Assembly (NCBI GenBank): GCA_024760905.1
Contig: CM045737.1
Location: forward strand, 9,233,107-9,297,106
Direction: 5' to 3'
DNA length: 64,000 nt
DNA from: Plotosus lineatus
Taxonomy: Eukaryota > Chordata > Actinopteri > Siluriformes > Plotosidae
In this document: positions 20,620 through 31,039 of the stretch, piece after piece
Position numbering within the stretch: the stretch's first letter is position 1
Layout: each line of letters begins with the position of its first letter
Position numbers and translations under genes: made by a program
The notes under the pieces: generated by a model
Told to the model about the DNA's origin: nothing
What the model saw: only the letters and a program-made list of their open reading frames with translations
Database searches by the model: none

Positions 20620-20997
20620 GAGTCAGAGTTGGAGGTAGCAGAGATGAAAATGTTGAGGTTCTCTTTGGGAGTAACGAGGATGGATAGGATCAGAAATTAG
20701 TACATCAGAGGGACAGCACATGTTAGATGTTTTGGAGACAAAGTCAGAGAGGCTAGATTGAGATGGTTTGGACATGTACAGAGGAGGGATAGTGAGTATA
20801 TTGGTCGTAGGATGCTGAGGTTGGAACTACCAGGCAAAAGGCCCAGAGGAAGACCAAAGAGAAGATTTATGGATGCGGTGAAGGCGGACATGAAGGTCGT
20901 TGGAGTAAGAGTAGAAGATGCAGAGGACAGGGAGAGATGGAGGCAGATCATTTGCTGTGGCGACCCCTGAAGGGAACAGCCGAAAGGAAAAGAAGAA
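20620..20997 (+). mobile_element. RTE-like LINE, 3' end
   Basis: The C-terminal reverse-transcriptase tail of an RTE-type non-LTR element (LRWFGHVQRRDSEYIG-type motif, then RGRPKRRFMDAVKADMKVVG, ending ICCGDP). It ends in GTGGCGACCCCTGAAGGGAA, CAGCCGAAAGGAAAAGAAGA. The left part is lost in the gap, and a stop interrupts it near 20698. Confidence 0.8.
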
Positions 20998-21055
20998 GAT
21001 AACAAGAATAATCATAACAAGAAGGAAATAAACGATAAAACACGAAAGATATACA

Positions 21056-21127
21056 CTCCTCGTCAGGGAATCGAACCCTGGTCTTCCACGTGACAGGCGG
21101 AGATACTGGCCACTATACTAACGAGGA
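21056..21127 (-). tRNA. tRNA-Asp(GTC)-like, unit 1
   Basis: 72-nt cloverleaf on minus: acceptor TCCTCGT/ACGAGGA fully paired, anticodon loop CTGTCAC with GTC, T stem CAGGG/CCCTG paired around TTCGATT. Two T-stem positions differ together from the CGGGG/CCCCG form of its neighbours. No T-run terminator lies within the first tens of bases after the 3' end, so it may be a tRNA-derived repeat rather than a working gene. Confidence 0.5.
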
Positions 21128-21707
21128 ACTGCTAATGATACAGCATGAGTTCAAGTCCCACTTTGTGACGTGACGTGGACAGGACGAAATTGCAAATGCA
21201 TGTCATCGCAGCACTGAAAGCTAAACATCGTTCGACCTTCAACATAAAAAGTAATTTATTCTTATTTGTGTCCATAAAAACGAATAAATAAAACAAAACT
21301 TCCCTTTCGGGGACCATGTACACCACCTCTTAAAGGTACACAATACAAACCCCACAGAAACACAGGGACGAACACAGACGCACTGGGAGATGCAAACACA
21401 CACACACAAACACAGAAAGACAGAGAGAGATGCATAGACACACACAAAGAGCGACAGACGCCCAGACACAGAGCGAGAGACACACGCAGAAATATGTACA
21501 GACACACACTCAGAATGAGAGAGACACAGACACACATCAGTGCTCACAAATACTCCATTGTGTTTTGTCTCCCGATGTGACGGAAGATTATTTAAGAATC
21601 TTTATTTTGTCGGAGATAATAATCATATGAGAAAAACATACTGGAAGGAACAACAATCATCACAAGCAGGAAAGAAACAGTAAAGGACTGGCGCTATACA
21701 CTACAGA

Positions 21708-21779
21708 CTCCTCGTCGGGGAATTGAACCCCGGTCTTCCACGTGACAGGCGGAGATACTGGCCACTATACTAACGAGGA
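21708..21779 (-). tRNA. tRNA-Asp(GTC)-like, unit 2
   Basis: 72 nt. The acceptor TCCTCGT/ACGAGGA and the T stem CGGGG/CCCCG are perfect. The anticodon stem TCCGC/GTGGA is paired with one G-U and carries GTC. It matches vertebrate tRNA-Asp closely except for GGCCAG in the D loop. The CTGGAG hairpin seen downstream of other units is lost here. Confidence 0.5.
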
Positions 21780-22399
21780 TTTGCTCAGGAATCATCAGGG
21801 GTTCAAGTCCCACTATGATCAGATTATCCCTGCCGTTCCCAACAGCGCTGCTGCCTGGGTGATCAAAGGCCTGAAATGTCTCTCACTGTCTGTGGTGAGA
21901 GCTTCATCTAAAAGAACCATTGATGACTTTCATCACGAGGAGCTGGACAGTTGTCAGCGTGTTTCTACCCAGACACACACCGGTGCTCACCAATACTCCA
22001 CTGTGCTGTCCACAAATTAAATTTGATGTTCCTTTGTGACAGAAAATTTTAAAAGAATCCTGAGTTTGTCGGAGATCATAATAAGAATAATAATAATCAC
22101 AAGACCCCCAGTGCTGCTAACTGGGTTATCAAAGGCCGGCCATGTCTGTCACTGTCTCTGGTGTGAGGTTAATGTAAAAGAACCATTGCTGACTTTTGAC
22201 AAGAGGAGCTGCAAAGCCGTCAGCGTGTTCCCGCCCTTCGATTGGCCTGGCGAGCTGTCCAGGGTGTCCTCTGTCCTCGCCCAGAGTCGACTGAGATGGG
22301 CCCCAGCCTCCCCGTGACCCTAATTAGGATTAATCGGTTACAGAAAATGAATGAATAATAACAAGAAGGAAAGAAAAAGTGAAGAACTAATACTGTACA

Positions 22400-22480
22400 C
22401 CTCTTGTTGGGGAATCAAACCCCAGTCTACCCAGTCCTCCACGTGACAGGTAGAGATACTGGCCACTATACTAACGAGGA
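22400..22480 (-). pseudogene. tRNA-Asp-like pseudogene
   Basis: The 5' half is intact (TCCTCGTTAGTATAGTGGCC) but about ten bases are inserted in the variable/T-arm region and the 3' acceptor strand has changed (CTCTTGT on plus), so the cloverleaf is broken. Confidence 0.75.
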
Positions 22481-22724
22481 AATTCTGAAGTGTGATTACT
22501 CAAATTCTCAGATGGATGAATTTCCCAAGGCGATTCGTTCCTTTGTTTCAGAGATTTCACGTGTGAAAAATAATAACTGCTTGTTTTGCTCATTATTGCT
22601 CAAATAAAGAAGTCCAATAGAACTGCTTGACATTACATGCTCTATTATCACCACTAAGTCATTCATCGAGCTTTGTAATTATTATTGATTTCTTATTTAG
22701 ACCCCCGCCAACCTCAAAGCCGGC

Positions 22725-22905
22725 AGAGAGGAACTGTGGTATTGCATGAGGAAGTCTGGAATGACAGAAAAGTATGTTAGAGTGGTGCAGGTCATGTATG
22801 AGAGATGTAAGATAGTGGTGAGTTTGTTGTTGGTGTGACAGACGAGTTCAAGGTGGAGATGGGACTGCATCAAGGGACAGCTCTGAGCCCTTTCTTGTTG
22901 GTATG
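22725..22905 (+). mobile_element. RTE-like LINE internal fragment
   Basis: A short piece of reverse transcriptase (REELWYCMRK-type, EKYVRVVQ, MYERCKIVV) with a frame break afterwards. It matches 26127-26300 and 45848-46020. Confidence 0.75.
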
Positions 22906-22949
22906 ATGATAGAAACTGTTACACTGTTTACAATAACCGCGAATAGTCA

Positions 22950-23600
22950 TTCATCATGCAAAATGCAGCCATGAGGCAGGGGGGGGCACTAACCAGTGTC
23001 TCTCCACCTTATGCCGGTCCCAAGCCCGGAAAAATGCAGAGGGTTGTGTCACGAAGGGCATCCGACGTAAAACTAATGCCAAAATTTGCCGTGCAAATCA
23101 CAAACATTACCTCCATACCGGATCGGTCGAGACCCTGGTGAACAAAGACCGTCATCAGTGTTGTCAGTGTTGTCCACGACGGTGATGAGGCCAGCGATGT
23201 AGTATGTCTTAGAAACAGTGGCGCTGAGGAAAAGGCAGGAGGCAGAGCTGGAGGTAGCAGAGATGAAAATGTTGAGGTTCTCTCTGGGAGTAACGAGGAT
23301 GGATAGGATCAGAGGGACAGCCCATTTAAGATCTTTTGGAGACAAAGTCAGAGAGGCGAGATTGAGATGGTTTGGACATATACAGAGGAGGGATAGTGAG
23401 TATATTGGCAGCGGGACGCTGAGGGTGGAACGACCAGGCAGAAGGCTGAGAGGAAGACCAAGGAAGAGATTTATGGATGTGGTGAAGGAAGACATGAAGG
23501 TCGTTGGAGTAAGAGAAGAAGATGCAGAGGACAGGGTGAGATGGAGATGGATGATTTGCTGTGGCGACCCCTGAAGGGAACAGCCGAAAGAAGAAGAAGT
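22950..23600 (+). mobile_element. internally deleted RTE-like LINE
   Basis: The 5' untranslated end of the element (CCGGTCCCAAGCCCGGAAAA, GCATCCGACGTAAAACTAAT, CCATACCGGATCGGTCGAGA) is joined at about 23165 to the last part of its reverse transcriptase (frame 23218-23574, MALRKRQEAELEVAE to CCGDP) and the 3' tail (GAAGAAGAAG). Endonuclease and most of the RT are deleted, leaving a derivative of about 650 bp. Confidence 0.75.
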
Positions 23601-23639
23601 CCTTCATCAAGCTTTTTAATTATTATTTATACCCCCACC

Positions 23640-24298
23640 GACCCAACGCTAAAACCCCAATCCTGTCCTGGATACCAAACCTGCCCATCACTTCCTCGTC
23701 CTCTCTGTTTCATGCACCGACATGTCCATTGAAGTCTGCCCCAATGACCACTCTTTCACAGCTGGGGGTACTCTGCATCACTTCATCTAACTCACTCCAG
23801 AATCTCTCCTTCTCTTCTAGCTCACATCCCACCTGTGGGGCATAAGCACTAACAACATTGAACATCATGCCTTCAATTTCGAACTTGAGACTCATCACTC
23901 TGTCTGACACTCTTTTCACTTCGAGAACATTCCTGACAAACTCCTCCTTCAAGATTACTCCGACTCCATTTCTCTTCCCATCCACACCATGATAAAACAG
24001 CTTAAACCTGCTCATCAGCTTCAGCCTTGCTACCTTTCCACTTGGTCTCCTGAACGCACAGTATGTCCACTTTCCTCCTCTGTATCATGTCAGTCAGTTC
24101 TCTCGCTTTTCCTGTCATCGTTAAAACATTCAAAGTACCGACTCTCAGCATTTCCTCTTCTCTCTCCTCCTACGGATCCGCCTCCCGCCTCTCCTTCTTC
24201 GACCGACATTAGCCCAGTTTCCACCACCACCCTGTTGGTTAACAGTACTGATGGCGGTCGTTGTGAACCCGGGCCTTGACCGATCCGGGATGGAATTC
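23640..24298 (-). mobile_element. RTE-like LINE 5' part (endonuclease), minus
   Basis: Minus-strand frame 24015-23710 encodes part of the AP-like endonuclease (GVILKEEFVRNVLEVKRVSD, VVSAYAPQVG, VVIGADFNGHVG). Upstream lies the 5' UTR up to GATCGGTCAAGGCCC. At about 24298 it breaks off and joins the AATAAATAAAACAAAA box of the tRNA-Asp unit. The same break occurs at 37783, 59884 and 28975. Confidence 0.8.
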
Positions 24299-25153
24299 TT
24301 ATTTGTATCATTTGTGTCCAGAAAAAACGTATAAATAAAACAAAATTTCCCTTTAGGGGACCAGGTAAACCACCCCCCCAAATAAGAAAAACCCCACAGA
24401 CACACAGAGACGGACACAAACGCACAGGGAGATGCACTGAGACACAAACGAAATGATGAAGAGAGCGAGAGAGAGAACCAGATACAAACACACATACACA
24501 GAGAGAGCGAGAAAGAGAGATGAACAGAACTGACGCAGAGAGAGAGGGCCATGCACACACACACATCCACGCACAGACTCACCCCCTGAATGAAAGAGAG
24601 AGAAAGATGCACACACACACACAGAAATATGCACAGACACACAGTCAGAGAGAGAAAGAGAGAGACACGGACACACATCAGTGCTCACAAATACTCCACT
24701 GTGTTTTGTCTCCCTATGTGACGGAAGATTATTTAAGAATCTTTATTTTGTAGGAGATTATATAATATCTATATAATAATAACACCACAACAACAATAAT
24801 AATAATAGAAAAAAATAGACGCAAACACAGGGAGGGGGAGAGACAGAGAGAGAGAGACAGAACCAGACACATCCAAACACAGAGAGAGAGAAAGAGAGCG
24901 AGAGAGAGCTGCACAGAACAAACTTAGAGTGAGAGAGACACAGACACACACCAGTGTTCACAAATACTCCACTGTGTTTTGTCTCCCTATGTGACGGAAG
25001 ATTATTTAAGAATCTTTATTTTGTAGGAGATAATAATAATAATAATAATCATTATAATAATAATCATAGAAAAAAAAATACTGGAAATAACAACAAGAAT
25101 AATCATCACAAGAAGGAAAGAAAGAATTAAGCACTGGAGATACACACTCCAGA

Positions 25154-25225
25154 CTCCTCGTCGGGGAATCGAACCCCGGTCTTCCACGTGACAGGCGGAG
25201 ATACTGGCCACTATACTAACGAGGA
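25154..25225 (-). tRNA. tRNA-Asp(GTC)-like, unit 4
   Basis: All four stems are intact (acceptor TCCTCGT/ACGAGGA, T stem CGGGG/CCCCG, anticodon GTC). On minus it is followed at once by the hairpin CTGGAG-loop-CTCCAG. The first T-run of four or more lies tens of bases downstream (complement of GAAAAAAAAATACTGG). Confidence 0.55.
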
Positions 25226-25903
25226 ACTGTTATCGAGTCAGCAGGGGTTCAAGTCCCACTTTGTGAAGTGACGTGGACAGGCTGAAAAGGCAAATGCATG
25301 TCATCGCAGCACTGCAAGCTAAACCTCGTTCTAACCTTAAACATAAAAAATTATTTATTCCTATTTGTGTCCCTAAAAACGAATAAATAAAACAAAACTT
25401 ACATTCAGGGGACCATGACCACCTTATTCTCTTTCGGCTTTTTCCCTTTTCTCCAGAGTCGCCACAGTGAATCATTTGATTTGGCATCGGTTTTTACGTC
25501 GGATGCCCTTCCTGTCACAACCGTTTAGCAAGGGACAGAAACACGCTGACGGCTTTGCAGCTACTCTTTACGAAAGACAGCAATGGTTCTTTTCCATGAA
25601 CCTCTCACCATAGACAGTGAGAGACATAAACACCATCCCTGAAAGGTATGCAATACAAACCCCACAGAGACAGACAAAGATGCACATTCGCACACAAACA
25701 CAGAGAGAGATGTGCACAGACACACATCAGTGCTCAAAAATACTCCACTGTGTTTTGTCTCCCGATGTGACGGAAGATTATTTCATAATCTTTATTTTGT
25801 AGGCTATAATAATAATAACAATTGAAAAAAATACTGGTAATAACAATAATAATCATCACAAGCAGGAAAGAAACAATAAAGCACTGGAGATAGCCACTCC
25901 AGA

Positions 25904-25975
25904 CTCCTCATCGGGGAATTGAACCCCGGTCTTCCACGTGACAGGCGGAGATACTGGCCACTATACTAATGAGGA
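25904..25975 (-). tRNA. tRNA-Asp(GTC)-like with compensated acceptor
   Basis: The acceptor reads TCCTCAT/ATGAGGA: both members of one base pair differ from the TCCTCGT/ACGAGGA form, so pairing is kept. Anticodon GTC, T stem CGGGG/CCCCG. Confidence 0.5.
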
Positions 25976-26104
25976 ACTGCTAATGAGTCATCAGGGGCTC
26001 AAGTCCCACTATGAGCAGGTTGTCCCTGCCATTTCAAACAGTGCTGCCACCTGTGATGCTCCAAAACTTCCCATTAGGCAACCATGACATGACACCACCC
26101 CTTG

Positions 26105-27130
26105 ACACCTCTGACAGGGTGCCGAGAGAGGAACTGTGGTATTGCATGAGGAACTCTGGAGAGACAGAGAAGTATGTCAGAGTGGTGCAAGACATGTATG
26201 AGAGATGTAAGATAGTGGTGAGTTTGTTGTTGGTGTGACAGACGAGTTCAAGGTGGAGACGGGACTGCATCAAGGGACAGCTCTGAGCCCTTTCTTGTTG
26301 GTTTGGTAATGGACAGGCTGACAGACGAGGTGAGACAAGATTTTCCATGTTTGCAGATGACATTGTGATCTGTCGTGAGAGCAAAGAACAAGTGCAGGAA
26401 AATCGAGAGAGGTGAAGGTATACCCTGGAAAGGAGAGGAATGAAGGTTGCTCCAGGAAGACAGAATACATGTGTGTGAACGAGAAAGACCCAAAAGGAAC
26501 GGTGAGATTACAGGGAGCAGAGATAAGGAAGGTGGAGGATTTTCAGTACTTAGGCTCAACAATCCAGAGCAATGGAGAGTGTGGAAAAGAGGTGAAGAAG
26601 CATGTTCAGGCAGGTTGGAATGTTTGGAGAAAAGTGTCTTGTGTGATGTGTGATCAGAAGGTATCGGCAAGAATGAAAGGAAAAGTGTACAAGACGGTGT
26701 TGAGGCCAGCGATGTTGTATGGTTTAGAAACAGTGGCACTGAGGAAAAGACAGGAGGCAGAGCTGGAGGTAGCAGAGATTAAAATGTTGAGGTTCTCTTT
26801 GAGAGTAACGAGGATGGATCGGATCAGGGATGAGTTCATCAGAGGAACAGCACATTGAAGAGTTTTTGGAGACAAAGTCAGAGAGGCGAGCTTGAGATGG
26901 TTTGGACATGTGCAGAGGAGGGACAGTGAGTATATTGGCAGCTGGATGCTGAGGTAGGAACTACCAGGCGGAAGGCCGAGAGGAAGACCAAAGAGAAGAT
27001 CTATGGATGTGGTGAAGGAGGACATGAAGGGAGTTGGAGTAAGAGCGGAAGATGCAGAGGATAGGAAAAGATGGAGGCAGATGATTCGCTGTGATGACCC
27101 CTGAAGGAAACAGCTGAAAGTAAAAAAAAG
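26105..27130 (+). mobile_element. RTE-like LINE, C-terminal half
   Basis: The RT part begins VPREELWYCMRNSG near 26120, with the YADD-like region (MFADDIVICRESKEQ in broken frame near 26345) and the C-terminal frame 26412-26858. It ends with GATGACCCCTGAAGGAAACA, AGCTGAAAG. Several indels. 5'-truncated and inactive. Confidence 0.8.
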
Positions 27131-27620
27131 AAGACATACACCACCCCTTCAAGGGATGCAATCTAAACCCCACAGACATACGTACACAGAGAGATGCACA
27201 CACATAGACAAACACACACTCAGAGAGAGAAAGACAGAGACACACACCAGTATACACCAATACTCCATTGTGTTATCCACAAATTTAATCTTCCGATGTG
27301 AATGAAAATTATTTAAGAATCTTTAGTTTGTAGAAGATAATAATAATAAAATAATAATCATCAGAAGAAGGAAAGAAAAAAGAAATAATAAAGCTTCTGA
27401 GGTACACACCCTGTGCTCCCTGTCAGGGAATTGAACCCCAGTCTTCCATGTGACAGGTGGAGATACTGGCCACTATACTAACGAGGAACTGCTCAATTTT
27501 CATCACTCAAATTCTCTGGTCGATGAATTTCCCAAGGATATTCGTGCTTTTTTCAGATATTTCATGTGTGAAAAAAATAACTGCTTGCTTTGCCCGTTAT
27601 TGCTCAAATAAAGAAGTCCG
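27130..27620. repeat. tRNA-Asp unit, segment 3
   Basis: A diverged unit with short microsatellite (27180-27245), the block ACACCAATACTCCATTGTGT variant, an AATAAT run and a tRNA-Asp-like core at 27416-27487. It ends with a CAAATTCTCTGGTCGATGAA segment also seen at 22500, 45430 and 47030. Confidence 0.75.
27416..27487 (-). pseudogene. tRNA-Asp-like, mispaired acceptor
   Basis: Anticodon GTC is kept, but the 3' acceptor strand has changed (TCCCTGT on plus), giving a mismatch with TCCTCGT, and the anticodon stem has extra changes. Confidence 0.65.
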
Positions 27621-27630
27621 TTCAAACTGC

Positions 27631-27965
27631 GGGGGGCAGTGGTGGCCTAGGGCGTTGGCTCGCTGATCCAAAGGTTGGGGGCTCGATTCCCACTCTCCAC
27701 AAGGTTGTTACTGTCCTCCCCAGTGCAGCTAACTGGGTTATCAAAGGCCGGCCATGTCTCTCACTGTCTATGGTGTGAGGCATGTAAAAGAACCATTGCT
27801 GACTTTCGACAAGAGTAGGCTGCAAAGCCATCGGCGTGTTTCCACCCTGCACATGGCCTAGCCAGCTGTCCAGGGTGTACTCTGCCCTCACCCGAAGTTG
27901 GCTGGGATGGGTGCCAGCCTCCCCGTGACCCTAATTAGGATTAAGCGATTACAGAAAATGAACTG
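27631..27965 (+). mobile_element. tRNA-derived SINE, L2-type tail
   Basis: The head GGGGGCAGTGGTGGCCTAGG has a small deletion in the A box, and the B box is GGCTCGATTCCC. The body follows, with the tail GTGACCCTAATTAGGATTAA then GCGATTACAGAAAATGAACT. Confidence 0.8.
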
Positions 27966-28189
27966 AACGTTAGAACTGCTTTAGATTACACGCTCTATCA
28001 TCACCACTAAGTCAAGTTTTTGATTATTATTCATATATTATTTATACCCCTGCCAAGGATAAAACCCCACATTGTTCTTTTTCAATCAATAGGTGGCTGG
28101 TGGTAAGGTGCTGGTTTATTCCTCCTGGGGTCAGGGGTCCAAGTCCCAAGTCTCTGGTGAGAGCTTCGGAAACATTTTCCTAAATTTTC

Positions 28190-28860
28190 ACGCTCTGTAT
28201 ACGAAACATCCTCTTCTTACGAAAAGCGCCAAAAGCACCATTCAAAAATTCAAACCCGCCATTCAAAAATTCAAACAATGCGCGAGTTGCTCTCTCGTTG
28301 GCTGTCTCCCAACATCCCGCCCTGCTGGCCTCCCATTGGCCAGGAGGGAGCTGAATTGCCATAGGACTGTCGAAATCAGCTTGTTTGTCACAGGAGTAAA
28401 GGAGAGCCGTACTGTTGGTTCGTGAGTTTCGAAAGTGCTTATTTTTTTGTTTTTTAAGTTGTTTAATTCAGTAAATGTTTAATAAATGTGTCGATCCAGT
28501 GCTGTAGTGGTCAAAAAATAAGTGAGTGCACGATGGCAGCGAAGCGACCGAGGCGTGCAGCAGCACCTCATCCACGAAGTGAGCTGAGGTGCAAGGAGCG
28601 TGGAGAGGGCGCAGCTCTGGCTTTGAAATTATTTCGCACTTCATCGCTGCTTTTTATTTACACAGTCGTGGAAATTTACGTTGATCAACTATAAAGTAGA
28701 CCAATTAAGTCAGTGCACGCAAGTCAGCCATTAAAACAAGTGGGTACACAGTGTGTATCGGCGTGTACCCACCACTACAGCACTGCTCCGATCCCTCAAG
28801 CAAACAGGGGAATGTTGAGTACTGAACGAGTGTTCAAAGCGAACTTTCCTGCCTGACAGA
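28190..28860 (+). repeat. interspersed element with promoter-like core, copy 1
   Basis: A repeated module (also 39668-40580 and 61748-62720) with a CCCATTGGCCAGGAGGGA box. In copies 2 and 3 this is followed by ACTGTATAAATCAGC about 35 bases on, then TTTAATAAATGTG. CCAAT-like, TATA-like and AATAAA signals in this order suggest an LTR-type sequence, but I found no TG..CA ends or internal genes. A hAT MITE is inserted at 28497-28785. Confidence 0.45.
28497..28785. mobile_element. hAT-type MITE, copy 1
   Basis: Terminal inverted repeats CAGTGCTGTAGTGGT and ACCACTACAGCACTG, about 290 bp, plus an internal stem GTGGGTACAC/GTGTACCCAC near the right end. Right flank CTCCGATC; the left flank has a deletion compared with copies at 40005 and 62072. 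Confidence 0.75.
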
Positions 28861-28879
28861 TTGGAAGTCCGGACAAGCA

Positions 28880-29930
28880 GACCAGTTTCCACCAGCACCC
28901 TGTTGGTTAACAGTCTCGATGGCGGTCGTTGTTAACCCGGGCCTCGACCGATCCGGTATGAAATTCTTATTTGTGTCCAGAAAAAACGAATAAATAAAAC
29001 AAAACTTCCATTGAGGGGACCAGGTAAACCATCCCCCCCAAAAAAATGTATACAAGACAAACCCCACAGACACACACATAGATGCACTCAGACAAAAACA
29101 CAGGGAAAGAGAGTGAGACACACATCAGTGCTCACAAATACTCCACTGTGCCTATGTCTGCCTATGTGACGGAAGATTATTTAAGAATCGTTATTATGGA
29201 GGAGATAATAATCATAATAAAAATACAAAAAAAAAAAATACTGGTACTAACAATAATAATCAGCACAAGAAGGAAAGACACAATAAAGCACTGGAGATAT
29301 CCACTCCAGACTCCTCATTGGGGAAATCGCACCCCAGTCTTCCACGTGACAGGTGGAGATACTGGCCATTATACTAACGAGGAACTGCTAATGATGCATC
29401 AGGGGCTCAAGTCCCACTATGAACGGGTTGTCCCTGCCGTTCTCAACAGTGCTGCTGCCTGGGTTATCAAAGGCCTGAAATGTCTCTCACTGTCTGTGGT
29501 GAGAGCTTCATCTCAAAAGAATCATTGAAGACTTTCATAAAGAGGAGCTGCACAGTTGTCAGCGTGTTTCTACCCAGACACACACTGGTGCTCAGCAATA
29601 CTCCACTGTGCTGTCCACAAATTAAATTCTATTTTCCTATGTGACAGAAAATTTTATCAGAATCCCTAGTTTGTCAGCAATAATAATAATAAATAATCAC
29701 AAGACCCCCAGTGCTACGAACTGGGTTATCAAAGGCCCGACCATGTCTGTCACGGTCTCTGGTGTGAGGTTTATGGAAAGAACCATTGCTGACTTTTGAC
29801 AAGAGGAGCTGCAAAGCCATCAGCATGTTCCGTCCTTCGATTTGCCTGGCAAGCTGTCCAGGGTGTCCTCTGCCCTCGCCTCGAGTCGACCGAGATGGGC
29901 CCCAGCCTCCCATAACCCAAATTAGGATTA
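28880..29930. repeat. tRNA-Asp unit, segment 4, with SINE body
   Basis: Starts with the RTE 5' UTR piece (GGCGGTCGTTGTTAACCCGG) fused to the unit box at 28975, then the unit modules and a tRNA-like core. Two SINE bodies follow (29400-29580 and 29705-29930) with the GGTGCTCAGCAATACTCCAC block between them. Confidence 0.75.
29311..29383 (-). pseudogene. tRNA-Asp-like pseudogene
   Basis: Anticodon GTC present, but one extra base lies in the T arm (GGGGAAATCGCACCCC on plus) and the acceptor has a G-U pair. Confidence 0.65.
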
Positions 29931-30127
29931 ATCTTTTCCTTTTGGCTTTTCCATTCAGGGGTCACCACAGCGAATCATCTGCCTCCATCTCACCCTATCC
30001 TTTGCATCTTCTTCTCACACACCAACTACCTTCATGTCCTCCTTCACCACATCCATGAATCGTCTCTTTGGTCGTCCTCTCTGCCTTCTGCTGGTAGTTC
30101 CAACCTCAGCATCCTACTACCAATAAA
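29931..30127 (-). mobile_element. RTE-like LINE 3' end (minus)
   Basis: Complement of the RT C-terminus and tail (plus reads CTTTTCCTTTTGGCTTTTCC, ATTCAGGGGTCACCACAGCG). It matches 42430-42625. It stops at the left edge of the large duplicon. Confidence 0.8.
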
Positions 30128-30469
30128 CTGACAAAATACAAGACTGCGGTCCGGTTCAGTCTTCACTCTGAGAATGGGTCGGTCAGTGCAGTATGAAGCA
30201 TTATTATTTAAAAAAAAAAAAAAAAAAAAAGTTGAGCAGGCTTCTTCTCAAAATTAGTCTTCATACACTGTGTTGCTGTCGTTTTTGTAAATTAAAACTG
30301 ACAAAACATGAATACGACGAATAAGGAAAAAAAAAAAAAAAAAAAATCCCATGGAGGGAGTGATGGTGAGGTCGGCTCCCCACCACATCTGTCTGTATCT
30401 CGTCCCTCGCTTCGTGGGATAGCTATTCTTTCTCTTTATAAAAACACAAGGAGGACTCAAACACAGTCA

Positions 30470-30796
30470 TACATTTTCTGAACCACTTAATTCAAATTGG
30501 GGTCGCAAAGAGGCTGGCACCCAGTCCAGCCGACTCCGGGCAAGGGCAGAGTACAACCGGGAAAGCTTGCCAGGCACTCACAGGGCAGAAACACGCTGAT
30601 GGCTATGCAGGTACTCTTGACAAAAGTCAGCAATGGTTCTTTTCCAGTCTCGCACCATAGGCAATGAGAGACATGGCTGGCCTTTCATAACCCAGTTCGC
30701 TGCACTGGCGGGACAGTGACGACCCGTAGAGAGTGGGGCTTGAACTCCAACCTTTGGATCAGTGATCCAGCACCTTTGCCACAACGCCACCAGTGT
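30470..30796 (-). mobile_element. tRNA-derived SINE, L2-type tail (minus)
   Basis: On plus the tail comes first (TTTCTGAACCACTTAATTCA), then the body (CTCATAGACAGTG-type, here CGCACCATAGGCAATGAGAG), then the head complement (TTGAACTCCAACCTTTGGAT). Sister copy at 52655-52975. Confidence 0.7.
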
Positions 30797-31039
30797 CTCA
30801 GGGCTCGAATAGACTGAGAATTTTCATTGAAAGTAACTTTTTATTCAATGTCTATTTTAATCTAAATGTTTGTGCTGCAAGCAGAATTATGATTTAATTG
30901 TCTCTGCAGGCATTCAAATAAGTGTGATACATTGTTTATTTTAAGAAAAATGCAGTGTTATTTGATTTTAAATGTCAAAAAAAAAAGGATTTGTGGCTCC
31001 CAGGATTTGTGGAAAACCGGTCCAAACGGCTCTTTGAAT

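Larger units (their letters stand above)
21000..22720. repeat. tRNA-Asp unit array, segment 1
   Basis: Unit modules in plus order: TTTGTGACGTGACGTGGACA block; AATAAATAAAACAAAACTTC; CTTTAGGGGACCAGG-like box; CA/GA microsatellite; a block GCTCACAAATACTCCACTGT then GACGGAAGATTATTTAAGAA; an AATAAT run; then a minus-strand tRNA-Asp-like sequence. Three units are seen here, with tRNA cores at 21056, 21708 and 22400. SINE bodies with an L2-type tail occupy 21785-21965 and 22100-22350. Confidence 0.85.
24300..26100. repeat. tRNA-Asp unit array, segment 2
   Basis: At least three units with long CA/GA microsatellites (24400-24690, 24810-24950) and AATAAT runs. The conserved block CAAATACTCCACTGTGTTTT occurs at about 24690, 24960 and 25735. 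tRNA cores are at 25154 and 25904. A minus-oriented SINE piece lies at 25425-25625. Low-complexity frames here are artefacts. Confidence 0.85.

Noticed and set aside
28093..28425. 110-residue plus frame near 28.1 kb
   Set aside because: Spans a SINE-like head and the promoter-like repeat; not open in the other two copies of that repeat.
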